Counted from the stretch's first letter, positions 13,082 to 24,804 are shown. The stretch is 64,000 nt of DNA from Prionace glauca (GCA_037974335.1 CM075760.1:21489291-21553290), one strand, 5' to 3'. Translations and numbers: made by a program. Notes: generated by a model from the sequence alone, not told the origin.

Positions 13082-16000
13082 AGACATGTCCACGGTCGGC
13101 AAGTGGGAAGCTTTCAAGGGAAAACTGAAAAGGTTGCAGGAAAGACATGTCCCGGTTAAGAGGAAGGATAGGAAAGGTAGGATTAGAGAGCTGTGGATTG
13201 CAGGGGATATTGAGGACTTGGTCAGGAAGAAAAGGGAGGCATATGTTAGGTCTAAGCAACTGGGAACGGAGAGAGCACTGGAGGAATATAGAGAGAGTAG
13301 GAGGGAGCTCAAAAGGGGAGTTAGAAGGGCGAAAAGGGGGCATAAAATGGCTTTGGCGGATAGGATTAAGGGAAATCCAAAGGCATTTTACTCTTACATC
13401 AGGAACAACAGGGTGGTTAGAGGGAAAATCGGCCCTCTGAGGGACAAAGGAGGGGAACTGTGCATAGAGTCTGAAGGAATGGGGGAGATCCTGAATGAAT
13501 ACTTTGCGTCGGTATTCACGAAGGAGAGGGGCTTGGTGTCTTGTACTGTCTTGGAGGGAGCTGTAGACCAGTTGAAGGAAATATCCATTACGAGAGAAGA
13601 AGTGCTAGGGTTTTTAGGCAGCATAAAAACTGATAAAACTCCGGGGCCTGATGGCAATTATCCCAGGCTGCTTAGGGAGGTGATAGATGAAATTGCTAGG
13701 CCTGTGACGCAAATCTTTGTCTCTTCTTTGGACACAGGTGAGGTCCCAGAGGACTGGAGGGTAGATAATGTGGTACCGTTGCTTAAAAAGGGCAGTCGGG
13801 ATAACCCTGGTAATTATAGGCAGTGGTAGGAAAGTTGTTGGAATAAATTCTTAGGGATAGGATGTATCAGCATGTGGAGGGTTGCGATCTGATTAGGGAT
13901 ACGCAGCATGGCTTTGTTAAGGGGAGGTCTTGCCTTACGAGTCTGGTAGAATTTTTTGAGGAGGTGACAAAAACGGTTGACGAAGGACAAGCCGTTGATG
14001 TCGCCTATATGGATTTCAGTAAGGCGTTTGACAAAGTCCCTCATGGTAGGCTGGTTGAAAAGGTTAAGGCTCATGGGATACAGGGACAAGTATCTAGATG
14101 GGTTGAAAACTGGATAGTTAACAGGAGACAGAGAGTAGTGGTGGATGGGTCCTTTTCTAGCTGGATGTCTGTCACCAGTGGTGTGCCGCAGGGCTCAGTA
14201 CAGGGACCTTTTCTATTCGTTACATATATAAATGTCTTGGAACAGGGCGTACATGGTGTGATCAGCAAATTTGCAGGTGACACAAAGATGGCAGGATTGG
14301 CGCGCAGTGAGGAGCAGTGTTTGGCAATACAGCAGGATATAGATAGGCTGGTATATTGGGCAGATAAATAGATCGAATTTAATCTTGATAAATGCGAAGT
14401 GATGCATTTTGGAAGGAATAATGTAGAGGGGAGTTACATGTTAAAGGATAGACCTATTAAGTGTATAGAAATGCAGAGGGAACTGGGAGTGTCAGTTCAC
14501 AAGTCTTTGACGGTGGCAACACAGGTGGAGAAGGTTGCGAAGAAAGTTTATGATATGCTAGCCTTTATAGGGAGGGGTATAGAGTTTAAGAGCTGGCGCC
14601 TAATGCTACACTTGTACAGAACTGGTGGTGGAGGCAGGCACGTTGGACTCGTTTAAGGTTTACTTAGATAGACACATGAGCGAAACAGGGATGGAGGGTT
14701 ATAGTAGATGGTATTAAAAAGGGTCAGAGCTTCGGGACGACACTGGAAATGTAGTATTACATGTTAATGTTTTGTCTCTTTTAATCCACATGTGTCGGTC
14801 CACCTTGTTGTCAAACGAGGGGCATGCGCACGGTGGGTCGTGCGTGGGCTGCTCTTGGAGGTTTCGAGAGTGGCCTAGTACTTCGTGTCGGTGTGTCTGC
14901 TTAAACCTGGACCAGCAGACGGGCACCACAACAGCTCAGTGACTATCACTGCTCGCTGTGCAGATACATGGATTTGGGCCTGTGTCTGTGGGAGTTTGTG
15001 CATTCTCCCTGTGGATGCGTGGATTTCCTCCGGGTGCTCCGGTTTCCTCCCACACCCCAAAGATACGCTCTTAGGCTGATTGGTGTACCAAATTGACCCT
15101 ACACTATTCTCCCCTGAATCTGGCTACATTAGGGGTACCATTCGCATACACACGGGGCAGGGTAGGTGTAGGAAAATGCTTTGTTGAAATGGCGGCGCGG
15201 GCTCGTTGGGCCGAAGGGCCTGTTTCCCGTGCTGGGTTGTTCCTTGTTCTTCTTTGTTCCAGAACGTTGGTTAGACCGCATTTGGAGTACTGCGTCCAGT
15301 TCTGGTCACCTGACTACAGGAAGGACGTGGAAACCCTGGAGAGAGCGCAGAGGAGGTTTACCAGGATGCTGCCTGGTATGGAAGGACTGGGTTATGAGGA
15401 AAAATTTCGTAAACTGGGACTGTTTTCCTTAGAAAAACGGAGATTGAGGGGGGATCTAATAGAGGTGCATAAAATCATGAAGGGTATAGATAGAGTAAAC
15501 AGTGGCAAGCTTTTTCCTAGATTGGAGACAAATATCACGAGGGGACAATGACTTAAGGGGAGGGATTTGGATGCTAGAGGGAGGTTTTTCACACAGAGGG
15601 TCGTGGGGGTATGGAATGCACTGCCAAGTAGGTTGCTGGAGGCAGGCACGCTGGACTTGTTTAAGGTTTACTTAGATAGACACATCAGCACATTTGGGAT
15701 GGAGGGTTTTAGGAGATGGTTTTAATAAGGATCTGAGCCTCGGGACGTTCCTGGAAATCTAATGCTACATGTGTTGATATTTTTCTCTTTTACTCCACAG
15801 GTGTGTCGGTCCACCTTGTTGTCAAACGAGGGGCATGCACACGGTGGGTCGTGTGTGGGCTGCTCTTGGATGTTTTGAGAGTGGCCTAGTACTTTGCGTC
15901 GTTTGTGTCTGCTTAAAACTGGACCAGCAGATGGGCACCACAACAGCTCAGTGACTATCACTGTTAGCTGTGCAGATACATGGATTTAGGCCAGTGTCTC

Positions 16001-16275
16001 TGGGAATTTGCGCCTTCTCCCTGTGGTTGCGTGAGTTTCCTCTGGGTTTTCCGGTTTCCTCCCACACCCCAAAGATGTGCTCTTCGGTTGATTGGTGTAA
16101 CAAATTGTCCCTAAATTATTCTCCCCTTAATCTGGTTTCCAATGGGGGTACCATAAGCATAGACACGGGTCAAGGGTGGAGGAGGAAAAACACATTGTTA
16201 AGATGGCAGTGTGGGCTCGTTGGGCCGAGGGGCCTGTTTCCTGTGCTGTGTTGTTCTTTGTTCTTTACTCTATTC
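13082..16275 (+). mobile_element. 5'-truncated LINE (family B) with nested self-insertion
   Basis: Non-LTR retrotransposon of the CR1/L2-like type, cut off just before the RT linker, so the endonuclease is absent. The first frame (13082-13829) encodes the linker and RT blocks with TPGPDG. The second (13862-14371) encodes the FSKAFDKVPHG block, SGVPQGS and a decayed catalytic box (FAGDTK instead of FADDTK). The element is interrupted at 14623 by a copy of its own 3' end and resumes at 15260 with the C-terminal domain ([21 protein letters not shown]). The 3' UTR runs to about 16267 and ends in a ttgttctttgttctt tail. There are several stops and frameshifts, so it is dead. Confidence 0.85.
14623..15259 (+). 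mobile_element. Nested LINE 3' end inside LINE
   Basis: About 637 bp beginning at the codons for the C-terminal 'VEAGTLDSFK'-like region and running through the family B 3' UTR to a ttgttcttctttgttc tail. The six bases CAGAAC occur immediately before (14617-14622) and after (15260-15265), which fits a target-site duplication. The interrupted host LINE continues in register after the second CAGAAC. A 5'-truncated copy of the same family as its host. Confidence 0.82.
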
Positions 16276-16868
16276 ATTTTAGTTTGGTGTCTTTTCTTCA
16301 CATTTCACATTTGTTGATGACTGAGGAGGACAATTTTTGAGAGGTTGATTCATAAGCTGTCAGTTGTGTTGTAAATTGTCCTTTTCTGTGTCATAAATGA
16401 GACCGAGAATTTCCTGATGGAGAGCTTAGTTCCCCCAAATGTTGTCCTCTCTGACCTGATGTTAGTATCGAATGTCTTACTGAGATTCATCCATGTATGG
16501 GTATAATATGTATATCTCCCAACATAAACTGCGCTTCAGGTTAATCCCGGTCTTCAAGCAGATGAGTAACACAATTGTCATCCTAGCAAAGGCCTGTCCC
16601 GTAATGTTATGATTGAGATACACCTACAGATGTTGCCATCTCTTCTGTCGGCCTTGTCTTCGGGTAGTGTGATGTTTCTGAATCATGAATCTCCTGTGGA
16701 ATGGAACCTATCTTCTGGCAGAGAAAGAGGTCATAAATGTTCAGAAAGTTGATATTTATTTCCATCAGTTGCCATCCATTTAAAAAGATGCCCAATTGTG
16801 TTCATTAGTTATCATCCATTCATAAATATTGCTATGTTGATGTTTTAATTTAAGGGATAGAGGCGTTG
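16276..16868. other. Unassigned spacer
   Basis: No gene or recognisable repeat. A 62-codon frame on the minus strand has no domain. Confidence 0.35.
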
Positions 16869-17530
16869 CTGGCCAAGTCAGTATTTGTTGCCTATTCCTC
16901 ATTGCCTTTAGTAAACTGGTGGTAAGCTACCTTCTTGAATTGCTGCAGACCCTGTGGTGTAGATACCCATACGGTCCTGTTACACAGGGAGTTCTAGGAT
17001 CTCGGTCCCGCGCCAGTGATGGAAGGATGATATATTTCCACATCAGGTATATGACTAACTTGGAGGGGAACTTATTGGTGATATTTCCTGGTAACTGTTA
17101 CCCTGTTCTTGCAAATAGCAACCCACCGTGTGGCTGCCTAAGGAGCCTTGGTGAGGTTCGGAAGTGAAACTTGTAGATGGTACATAATGATGCTCTGTGT
17201 GGTGCAGGGAGTGAGCATTTGCAAATGTTATTCCTGTCAAGCCGGCTGCTTTGGCCTGAATGGGATAAAGATTTTTGAATGTTGTTTGAACTGTACCTAT
17301 TCAAGTAAGTGGAGAGAACCATTTTTGTCCCCTAATATGTGTCGTGCAGGTGGTGCACAGGTTTGGGGAGTTAGGGGGTGGGTTACTCACAGCAGGCTGA
17401 GCTGATATTCCAGCTGGAGCATGTATATACCCAGCTAACATAGCGATTAGCCAATGGTAACCTCGAAGATGTTGTTAGTTGTTGATTCAGTGTTGCAATA
17501 TCATTGAGTGACAAGGGGCAACGGTCAGAT
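16869..17530 (-). mobile_element. LINE fragment (family E), C-terminal part
   Basis: Minus-strand LINE piece. On + it reads through 'tttgttgcctattcctcattgcc', 'cttgaattgctgcagaccc', 'ggagccttggtgaggttcg' and 'gtttggggagttaggggg', the reverse complement of the C-terminal domain and 3' end of family E. All frames are broken. Confidence 0.75.
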
Positions 17531-17574
17531 TCCCCCTTTTTGGAGGTGGTCATCGCCTGATGCCAATATTACCA

Positions 17575-17660
17575 ATAATTCTCCATTCACAAAAATAAAT
17601 AGTAAAAATTCACAAAAATAAATAAATAAAAATAAATAAATTCTCAAAAATAAATAATTA
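17575..17660. repeat. (AAATAAAT)n tract
   Basis: A-rich run of AAATA units between two LINE fragments. Confidence 0.85.
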
Positions 17661-17669
17661 CTTTTTCTA

Positions 17670-18213
17670 GGGCGAAAAACTGCAGCATGCTACGGTGCAG
17701 AGGGACCTGGGGGTCCTTGTGCATGAGTCGCAAAAACCCAGCCGGCAGGTGCAGCACGTGATCAGGAAGGCGAATGGAATGCTGGCCTTCATAGCGAGGG
17801 GGAAAGGATATAAAAGTAGGGAGGTCTTGCTGCAAGTGTACAGGGTACTGGTGAGGCCGCAGCTGGAGTACTGTGCGCAGGTTTGGGCGCCGCACCTGCG
17901 CAAAGATATTTTGGCCTTGGATGGAATGCAGAGGGGGTCATTCGGCTGATACCGGAGATGAGGGGGTTGAACTTTGAAGAGAGGCTGAATAGACTGGGTC
18001 TGTACTCGTTGGAATTTAGAAGGATGAGGGGGGATCTTTTAGAGACATATAAGATAATGAAGGGGATGGTTAGGGTAGAGGTAGAGAGATTCTTTCCGCT
18101 CAGAAAGGATAGCAGGACTAGAGGGCACAGCCTCAAGATAAGGGGGGGGCGGCAGTTTAGAATGGAGTTGAGGAGGAACTTCTTCACTCAAAGGGTGGTG
18201 AATCTCTGGAATT
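17670..18213 (+). mobile_element. LINE fragment (family A), C-terminal domain
   Basis: Encodes, in two overlapping frames, the family A C-terminal region: QRDLGVLVHES, RPQLEYCAQVWAPHLRKDI, then GLYSLEFRRMRGDL, RVEVERFFPL and NFFTQRVVNLWN. A frame change occurs between the two halves near 17940. No RT catalytic domain and no 3' end. Truncated at both ends and followed by an ATTAA repeat. Confidence 0.88.
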
Positions 18214-18241
18214 AAATTAAATTAAATTAAATTAAATTCAG
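18210..18241. repeat. (ATTAA)n microsatellite
   Basis: About six units of a pentanucleotide, directly at the break between the LINE fragment and the VH 5'-flank copy. Confidence 0.9.
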
Positions 18242-19770
18242 ATTAAATCCGACCATGGCAGCAGGTGGAATTTGAATTCAATCAATAAATTTTGATTCAT
18301 ACTGATAGCGACGAGATAACCCTCTGATTCCCCAGTGAAGGACATCTGCCATCCCTACTTGGTCTCAGCAGGGTGTAACTCAAGATGGACTGCCATATAT
18401 ATAACTGGGCAATGCCTTCTGAGATGCCCTAACACACCACTCAGCTGAAAAGGAATTAAGCACAGGAAATCAATGTTGTTCTTTCCAGAGACCCCCACGT
18501 CCCATGGAAGAATAAAGTGAAATAAAACACCAGCCTACATGTTTATGCAGTATAAGATATATCACCTCTCTGAATCAACACTCACAATCTGCCTGTATTT
18601 ATTTCTATCCATCCATCACAGTGTTTCGTTGGGTTGGAGAGATCATCATTGTTACTAACAAGGTGCCAGAGAATCTGGGCAGCTTTTTTTCCAATGAAAT
18701 GGGAAGCATTCATATAGGTTCACAGCTTTAAAAAATAATAATTAAGTTGCCTCGAGTTGTTGCTGGGCAGATTTGTTTATAAATAGGCTCTATTGACAAT
18801 GCTAAGAGTTTGAGGTTGGCTTGCAGTCAACTGTTCAGTACTGAGGAAACAGATCTTTGACTTACTGAACAAACACCGTCAGATGCTTCCTGTAAATATC
18901 TTCGGGCAGTTGGCAGCAGGTTGGACTGCTGCCAAATACTGCGTGGGACAGATTAGCGCGAATATGTAAGGATTAAATGGGACTTATCCAGTTATACAAT
19001 AAATGCTTGATTCCCATAATAAAGAAAGGTTTTTAAATGGTATTCCTTCCAAGCAAATATTTTAAAGGGCTGCACTGTGATTAAATAGCATGGGGAACGA
19101 GTAAATTGGCCAGATGCTATTTCATTTGTATAACTTCCAAATAAATGTCCTTCCAACAATTAAAGCCACTTTGTGAGTAACTTCATGACCTGCAAGGAAG
19201 AGATTTTGACCTCCCCACCCCCTCAGTCCAATGAGATCAGTGCAATGGCCCCAAAATGAAAATAATTATAAGTAAATTAAAATCATACAATTGTGTTGAA
19301 AAGCGCAGATACCTGGAATATTCTAAGCGTTCTGCACCTCTTTAAAAAGACAACCTCTCTAATCCCTGATCAGCACCATGTTCTGTTGTCCAGCATAATC
19401 TGATTTCGATTATTTAACAGTCGCTCTCATAGCTGCCAATGAGTGAAGAAACGGCCTGGTTTAGTGGAAGACAAAACATTTATTGTTGTGATATTGTGCA
19501 ATATGCCACAAAGTCCTAATATCCTGAGTTCCCACTACCAGTGAATGTTCGACAGCCGGTGGCCAATAAAATGAGCAGCAATGATTTGGATGTTGACAAA
19601 GAACTTTCCTGATCACCGTGTCCATTCGGATTCTATAAATTCTCTGTCAAAGGTTGATGTCGATGTCATGTTTCCCTGTCAGCTCAATTAATTATAAGTC
19701 CACCAGTTTTCTTTCAGTGTTAATTTTCACAGGATAAAGGAGCCGTTGGGGAAATCTAACGTATAATATT
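18242..19770 (+). repeat. Paralogous copy of the VH 5' flank
   Basis: Aligns collinearly by eye with about 27480-28940, the 5' flank of the working VH gene. Shared landmarks are 'ctctgattccccagtgaagg' (18330) with a near match at 27570, 'actgctgccaaatactg' (18928 and 28160), 'gtgggacagattagcg' (18944 and 28174) and 'gacagccggtggccaata' (19551 and 28784). A SINE remnant at the left end (18242-18460) is present in both copies, so it predates the duplication. Confidence 0.88.
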
Positions 19771-19799
19771 GCATCACATGAGGATTGTCCTTTTTGAAT

Positions 19800-20110
19800 T
19801 AATTTGTGGGTGGCACAGTGGCATATATGTTAGGGATTCTGCCTCAAAGCGCCAGGGACCCGGGTTCAACTCCCGGTTTGGGTCTGTCTGTGTGGAGTCT
19901 GCATATTTTCCAATTGCCTGCTCATTTACTCACATTGTTCAAGGATATGCCGCTTAGGTTGATCCACGATGATGAATTGTCCAATCGTGTCAGGAGAATT
20001 TGCAGGGAATATACGTGGGGTGATGGGGATAGACTTAGGTGGGAATGTTGTGGGTTTGGACCTGATAGGCCAAAAGGCCTTCTTCTGCTCTGTAATGATT
20101 CTATGGACAT
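19800..20110 (+). mobile_element. tRNA-derived SINE
   Basis: A-box-like 'tggcacagtgg', B-box-like 'gggttcaactcc', then a body and tail ending 'ataggccaaaaggccttc' and 'ctctgtaatgattctatgg'. It lies between the copied VH flank and the VH pseudogene and has no partner at the matching place in the working copy, so it inserted after the duplication. Confidence 0.88.
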
Positions 20111-20111
20111 G

Positions 20112-20405
20112 GGCACCTTTGACTGTTCAGAATTTATTACCTACTTCTTGTCCGAAGGCAATGAGAGCCAATCACAGTGCTGTGGCTCTTGGATCACACA
20201 TAGGCCAGACCAGGTAAGGACGGCAGATTCCCTTCTCTAAAATACATTAGTGAAGCAGGTAGGTTTTTACACAATCGACAATGATATCTTGACCGTAAGT
20301 GAATTCTTATTTCCAGACAATTTTTTTTTTACTGAATTTAAATCCCACCATCTGTGGTGGTGGGATTCGAAGTCGGGTCCTGAGAACATTAGTTAAGTTT
20401 GTGCA
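20112..20405 (-). mobile_element. SINE family F, minus strand
   Basis: Reverse-strand SINE with the phrases 'gaatttattacctacttc', 'cacataggccagaccagg' and 'aaatcccaccatctg', ending in a B-box complement ('gggattcgaagtcgggtc'). The same family lies in the CH2-CH3 intron and at 59.8 kb. Confidence 0.85.
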
Positions 20406-20729
20406 TTCATTGCCGAGTGATAACATGAGGCCATTTCTTCCCTCCATTTTGTATCCAGTCCCAAATTACAGTGACAGCTACCCACACCTGAAATAAAATC
20501 ATTCTAGCAATTAGTTACTTAAATCGATAATAATTCTTCAAATGGATTAGATTGTTGCTGCAATGTGCAAATCAGACTGGCGTTTTTACCCTGATAACGT
20601 CATGTCACCTTCTTTATGTCTATTCTCTTCTGAAGGGGTTGCAGAATTAAGGGACTCGATTTACAATCAAATTGTTTTTCTCTCTATAACAGAGGCTCAA
20701 ATATAATTTCACCTTTTGGACTCGCAGAG
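20406..20729. other. Unassigned sequence before the VH pseudogene
   Basis: This is where the promoter and leader exon of the upstream VH copy should be. I find no leader ATG, no counterpart of the TATA palindrome and no 13-bp stem-loop. Confidence 0.5.
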
Positions 20730-21391
20730 ACGTTCCAATGGATCTCACTCTTTCTGCCTCAGTGTTAGGCTGTCTGTTGAATATTCCAGTGTCAGCAATC
20801 AATTCACTGGGAATAATCCTCGGTGTTTTTTGATATATTTTATTTGATTTATTATTATCACACACATTAGTACACAGTCTTGCGCACTATACAGACGGAG
20901 CATACCGTGCATAGAGAAGGAAGGGAGAGAGTGAAGAATATTATGTTGCAGTCATAGCTCGGGTCTACAAAAATATCAATTTAATGCGAGGTAGATCCAT
21001 TCAAAAATCTGATTGCAGCTGTAAAGAAATTGTTTCTGAGTCGGCTTGTAGTGTCTTCAGACTTTGTTTTTTATCTAGTCCCCGATGGAAAAAGGTGAGA
21101 GAGTGTGCCCGGGGTGAGGTGTGTTTTCTTTTCATAGTTTTTTTTTAAAGTGTCGAATCGGATGTTGTGTTGACTCATCCAGAGGCAGAAACCGGGCGTC
21201 CCTGAGGCTCCCTGAGACTGAGCTGTAAAGACAAAATGTTCAATATGGGCAGCAACTGGATGGTCTGGGTCCGACCCGTCCCTGATAGTGTTTATAGTCT
21301 CTCCTTCAGTATGATAGTCTTGGATCAACCCACAATTCCTCCGCCCCAGAGATTCAGAATCAATTTATTCCACCCAAAGACACTTAAAACA
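20730..21391 (+). pseudogene. Immunoglobulin VH pseudogene
   Basis: A host gene remnant paralogous to the working VH. About 20730-20838 aligns with its leader intron (ctcagtgttag, a ccagtgtcagcaatca phrase, the ggtgttttttgat phrase). A 270-bp repeat then interrupts the intron. The V exon resumes at 21151 and reads DVVLTHPEAETGRP, an in-frame TGA where the working gene has GGA, then GSLRLSCK, WMVWVRPVPDS and a decayed framework 3 up to ACAACG near 21390. The leader exon, framework 3 cysteine and recombination signal are missing, because the 3' end is cut by another repeat. Its 5' flank is also paralogous (18.2-19.8 kb). No D, J or C homology follows, so it is an orphan V. Confidence is high that it is a VH relic. 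Confidence 0.92.
20840..21130. mobile_element. Interspersed repeat inside the pseudogene leader intron
   Basis: A block absent from the working leader intron, beginning near 'ttattattatcacacac' and containing 'gcgcactatacagacggagc', 'aatgcgaggtagatccattc' and 'ccccgatggaaaaagg'. It has the look of a common elasmobranch retroposon, but I cannot name the family. It splits the leader intron of the VH pseudogene. Confidence 0.7.
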
Positions 21392-21550
21392 ACGTGAAGA
21401 GAAAATGCTGGACAGTCTCAGGACATCTGGACTCGAAACGTCAGCTGTTCCCTCTCCTTACAAATATTGCCAGGCCTGCTGAGATTTTCCAGCATTTTCT
21501 CTTTGGGTTTGAATTCCAGAATCCACAGAATTGTTTTTATACTTCAAACA
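21392..21550. mobile_element. Interspersed repeat cutting the VH pseudogene
   Basis: Contains 'gaaacgtcagctgttccc', 'ccaggcctgctgagattttc' and 'cagcattttctctttggg'. Its start at about 21392 coincides with loss of alignment to the VH framework 3. Reverse-oriented relatives lie at 21800-21865 and 25765-25880. Family not named. Confidence 0.7.
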
Positions 21551-22238
21551 ACATCTTCGCTTTGCAAATAACTATAAACCGAGTATTCCTATCTTTCCCC
21601 TGTCTGTCCTACACAGACTCCAGTTCCATGTGATGAAAGTAACCCTTCACCACCACTGAAATATCCGAGAAATCCACCCAGCTGTATTAAACCTGCAGTG
21701 GAAAGTCACCCATCCAGAAGGCAGGTTTCAGCAAGGTGATTCACAATCACCAATTAATGTTAGCTTTGTCAGTGACGCTCGCATCCAGAGATTCAATAAA
21801 ATCAATGCAAATTGCTGCAGATTCCGGAAATCTAAAACTAAAACAGCAACAGTGCTACTCAGCATCTCAATGGTTATCATCAGCGAGAGAGAACCAGATT
21901 CGTATTCTACATCAATGCCAGGATGTAAAATCTCTTGATATAATTATGAACAGCAAGTCTTCTGTCCAATATCCGACCCAAATCCTCATTTGTCAAATAA
22001 AATCGCAAATTTGTTGGCTATTTATTACATCCAGGTTTGTGGGAGTTTGTGGTACGCAACTTACCTGGTTAGTTACAACAAGGGAACAGTGACTAAATTC
22101 AGCAAAGGTACATCAGTGAGTTTGAAGAACTTTGGGGCGACATGAGGTCGGATAAAATGTTCTATACATTCAAATTCCCCCATAATTTGTAATACTTTGG
22201 AATCGCTGAGATTAATGTGAATATAATCACTGCTCTGC
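21551..22238. other. Unassigned region with a short repeat piece
   Basis: Apart from a repeat fragment near 21800-21865 ('ttgctgcagattccgg'), no gene is seen. I looked for D, J and C relics of the upstream cluster and found none. Confidence 0.45.
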
Positions 22239-22239
22239 C

Positions 22240-22712
22240 TGATCATAGAGGCATAAAATCATAGATTCCCACAGTTCAACATGGTCATTCGGTCCAATAA
22301 CTCTGCAGCGGGTTCTCCAGCAGAGCATCCTACCTAGACAAGCTTTCATCCGATCCCGGCAACCACACATATTCACAGGGTAATCCCCCGAACCTACACA
22401 TTATTGGACACTAACAGGAAATTTAGCATGGACAATTTACATTGGGCCTGGGAAGGATGCTCTGCCGAATAGCAGACTTGATGAACCGAATGGTCTCCTT
22501 CTGCACTGTAGGGATTCTATGATTCTACTTTGCACATCATTGGGCGCAAAGGGGCAATTTATCACAGCCAATCCACCTAACCTGCACATCCTGGGACTGT
22601 GGAAGGAAACTGGAGCACTCGGAGGAAACTCACATGGATATGGATAGAATGTGAAAACCACACACAGTCACCCAATGTTAGAATCGAACCCGCTTCCCTG
22701 TCGCCTGTGAGG
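22240..22712 (-). mobile_element. SINE mosaic, mainly minus strand
   Basis: Two minus-strand SINE segments (about 22240-22440 and 22555-22712) with a + oriented SINE tail between them (about 22440-22530: 'actgtagggattctatgattc'). The minus parts carry 'aaggggcaatttatcacagc' and 'gggactgtggaaggaaactgg'. This suggests one SINE inserted into or beside another. Confidence 0.75.
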
Positions 22713-23478
22713 GAGCAAAAATAATTGTATCTCTTCGTGATAACCACATTTTTTATTCTTCCCCCGTGTGAGTGTGATCACTATTTGTGAAGGAATATTT
22801 CAGACATCAGATCTGTTTTTTTATTTAACTTGTCAAGTTTAAACAGATTAAATCCTGAATCAGATTATCATTCAGTGGAATAACAGCCTATTCACAGATA
22901 CTTTATTAATTGTGACATCAGAACTTTCAGAACTAATTCTGAAATGAAATGTCTTATTTTATTTTAGTTAAGTACAGCCGGAGTTATGAATGTTCAAAAA
23001 GTTTTATTCATATTGAACCAACTGTTAAAATTCTTAAAATAAATCGCTATTTTGAGTTGAAACTGATCAATAAGTGACGGTTTATCTGCTTTTTCTGTCA
23101 TGAACATTTCATTGTAAACAGTGAGGTATTTATGTAAATAAATACAAGAATAGTAATTCCAAATGAGATTGCTGACTGACAAAAACACAACAAATATTTC
23201 CCCACCAACACAGCACAGAAATAGAGAGAACCATGCAAATCAATCAACGGATTCCAGTAATGATTGTTTTTCAACATTATTTATTCATCAGTTATGTGAG
23301 GAAAAATATCATGATGATATCTATGTTCAGAATTAGGAAATAATCCCCCTGATCCCGAAATGTGATGACACAGAAAACACAGAACATCTCCTGTGTTTCA
23401 TCTCTTTCTCTGTCTTTCTCCTGTCTGGTTCTGCGTCTTGTCTCTCCACGATGGTTCATCGTCTTCACTCCACAGCAA
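22713..23478. other. AT-rich unassigned region
   Basis: No gene recognised. A perfect octamer ATGCAAAT occurs at 23233-23240, but no V gene follows it. Confidence 0.4.
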
Positions 23479-23479
23479 A

Positions 23480-23550
23480 AGAACATAAGAACGTAAGAAA
23501 TGGGAGCAGGAGTAGGCCATCTAGCCCGTCGAGCCTGCCCCGGGCTCGAT
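23480..23550 (-). mobile_element. Family A LINE 3' tail, minus strand
   Basis: Short remnant with 'aagaacataagaacgtaag', 'ggagcaggagtaggccatc' and 'cgtcgagcctgccccg', the 3' terminus of family A in reverse. Confidence 0.8.
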
Positions 23551-23744
23551 AAAATCAATGTTTGCCCAATGTATTCTCTCAGCCACAGGTACAGGTTTCT
23601 AAAAGAATATAATTCAATAAATTGGAATGAGATTTACTCTAAAAGATCTCTTGAGAAATCAATGATCTTGAAATGCTTGAAACATTTTCTTCTGCACCTA
23701 ACCTCGGTTCCACCTGGTGATAAGGATTCAATGTGGAATCATTC

Positions 23745-24275
23745 CCTATATTTAGCCGGTGTTGTCCCTGTCCTTGGAGTATTTGACTGGACAGAGTAGA
23801 GGAATATTTACTCTGCGTCTGGACTCATTGTTCCTGGTTTATGAATGGTTGATATATCTTTGTCAGGGAAGATTTAATCCGTATCGAATCTCTGCTGTAC
23901 CTAGCCTGGATGTGTTTTGTGGAACTGTGTGGACGGCTCTTTCTCCTATACCTAACACTAATTTAAACCTGCCTCCTGGATCTCGGAAGGAAGAGTGCAG
24001 GAGAGATTTTACATAGAAGAGTGTCCATGCTCTTTCTGCCTTAATTTTGTTTGAACAGATTTATCGACGGAGTTTCACTCTGTTTATAGACAGTATAATG
24101 TTGTAAGAACGTTTGAATTGGATAGTTTAGAGGGAGATTCTCTTTGCATCTCACTCATGCTATTCCTGATTTAGGAGTTATTAATTTGCCAGTACAGAGG
24201 GGACTTTGCATTCTGCAGCGAACCCCATGTTACTCCTGTCCTGTAAGATTTTGATGGGAGAGTCGGCCGTCTTTA
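23745..24275. repeat. Diverged minisatellite, about 65-70 bp unit
   Basis: Repeats of the form 'ggagtatttgactggacagagtag...tttactctgcgtctgg...' recur with drift. The same unit in the opposite orientation forms the array at 57.35-57.93 kb. No coding potential. Confidence 0.65.
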
Positions 24276-24399
24276 GAAATTTCATGGGGATTGAACCAGT
24301 ATCTTTATATTACAGTAAATTTACCCTGTGTCAGCTCGTATTATGAGCCATGCCTTCGTTTATTTTCCACTGGACCCTAATTCATTCTACCTTGCATGT

Positions 24400-24645
24400 A
24401 GAATGTTATGTTGTCTGTCTTTGCACATAGTAAATTGGATATATTATCTGTCTGTACTAAATTAGACGCTGTCCCTGCTTATATTCTATGCCACTATGTT
24501 TCTGTTTATATTAAACGAGACATTGTCTCTGTTTATATTAATTTCTCTCTGTTTGTATCAAAGTCGATGCAATCTTATTTATGCAATTGTCCATATCCAC
24601 GTTTATATTGTATTAGACATGGTCTCAGTTTTTACTGCACTGGTC
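24400..24645. repeat. Degenerate short-unit array
   Basis: Repeated phrases around 'tctgtttatatta' with flanking variation, related in style to the array at 6.2-8.3 kb in the other orientation. Confidence 0.5.
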
Positions 24646-24804
24646 AATGCCAGTAATGATTAAAGTGGCTGGGAGAACACAATTCTCTGCATCCTTCTGC
24701 AAGGACAAACCGTGTGAGGTTTTGGACACTGGAAAAGAAATCTGAAATCTACTTCTGCTGGCTGCAGTGAAAGTGGATATCAAGTCCTGAGTAGCATTCA
24801 CTGT

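Noticed and set aside
23233-23240. Perfect octamer ATGCAAAT as a VH promoter
   Set aside because: No V leader or TATA follows within several hundred bases; the working VH is 6.4 kb away.
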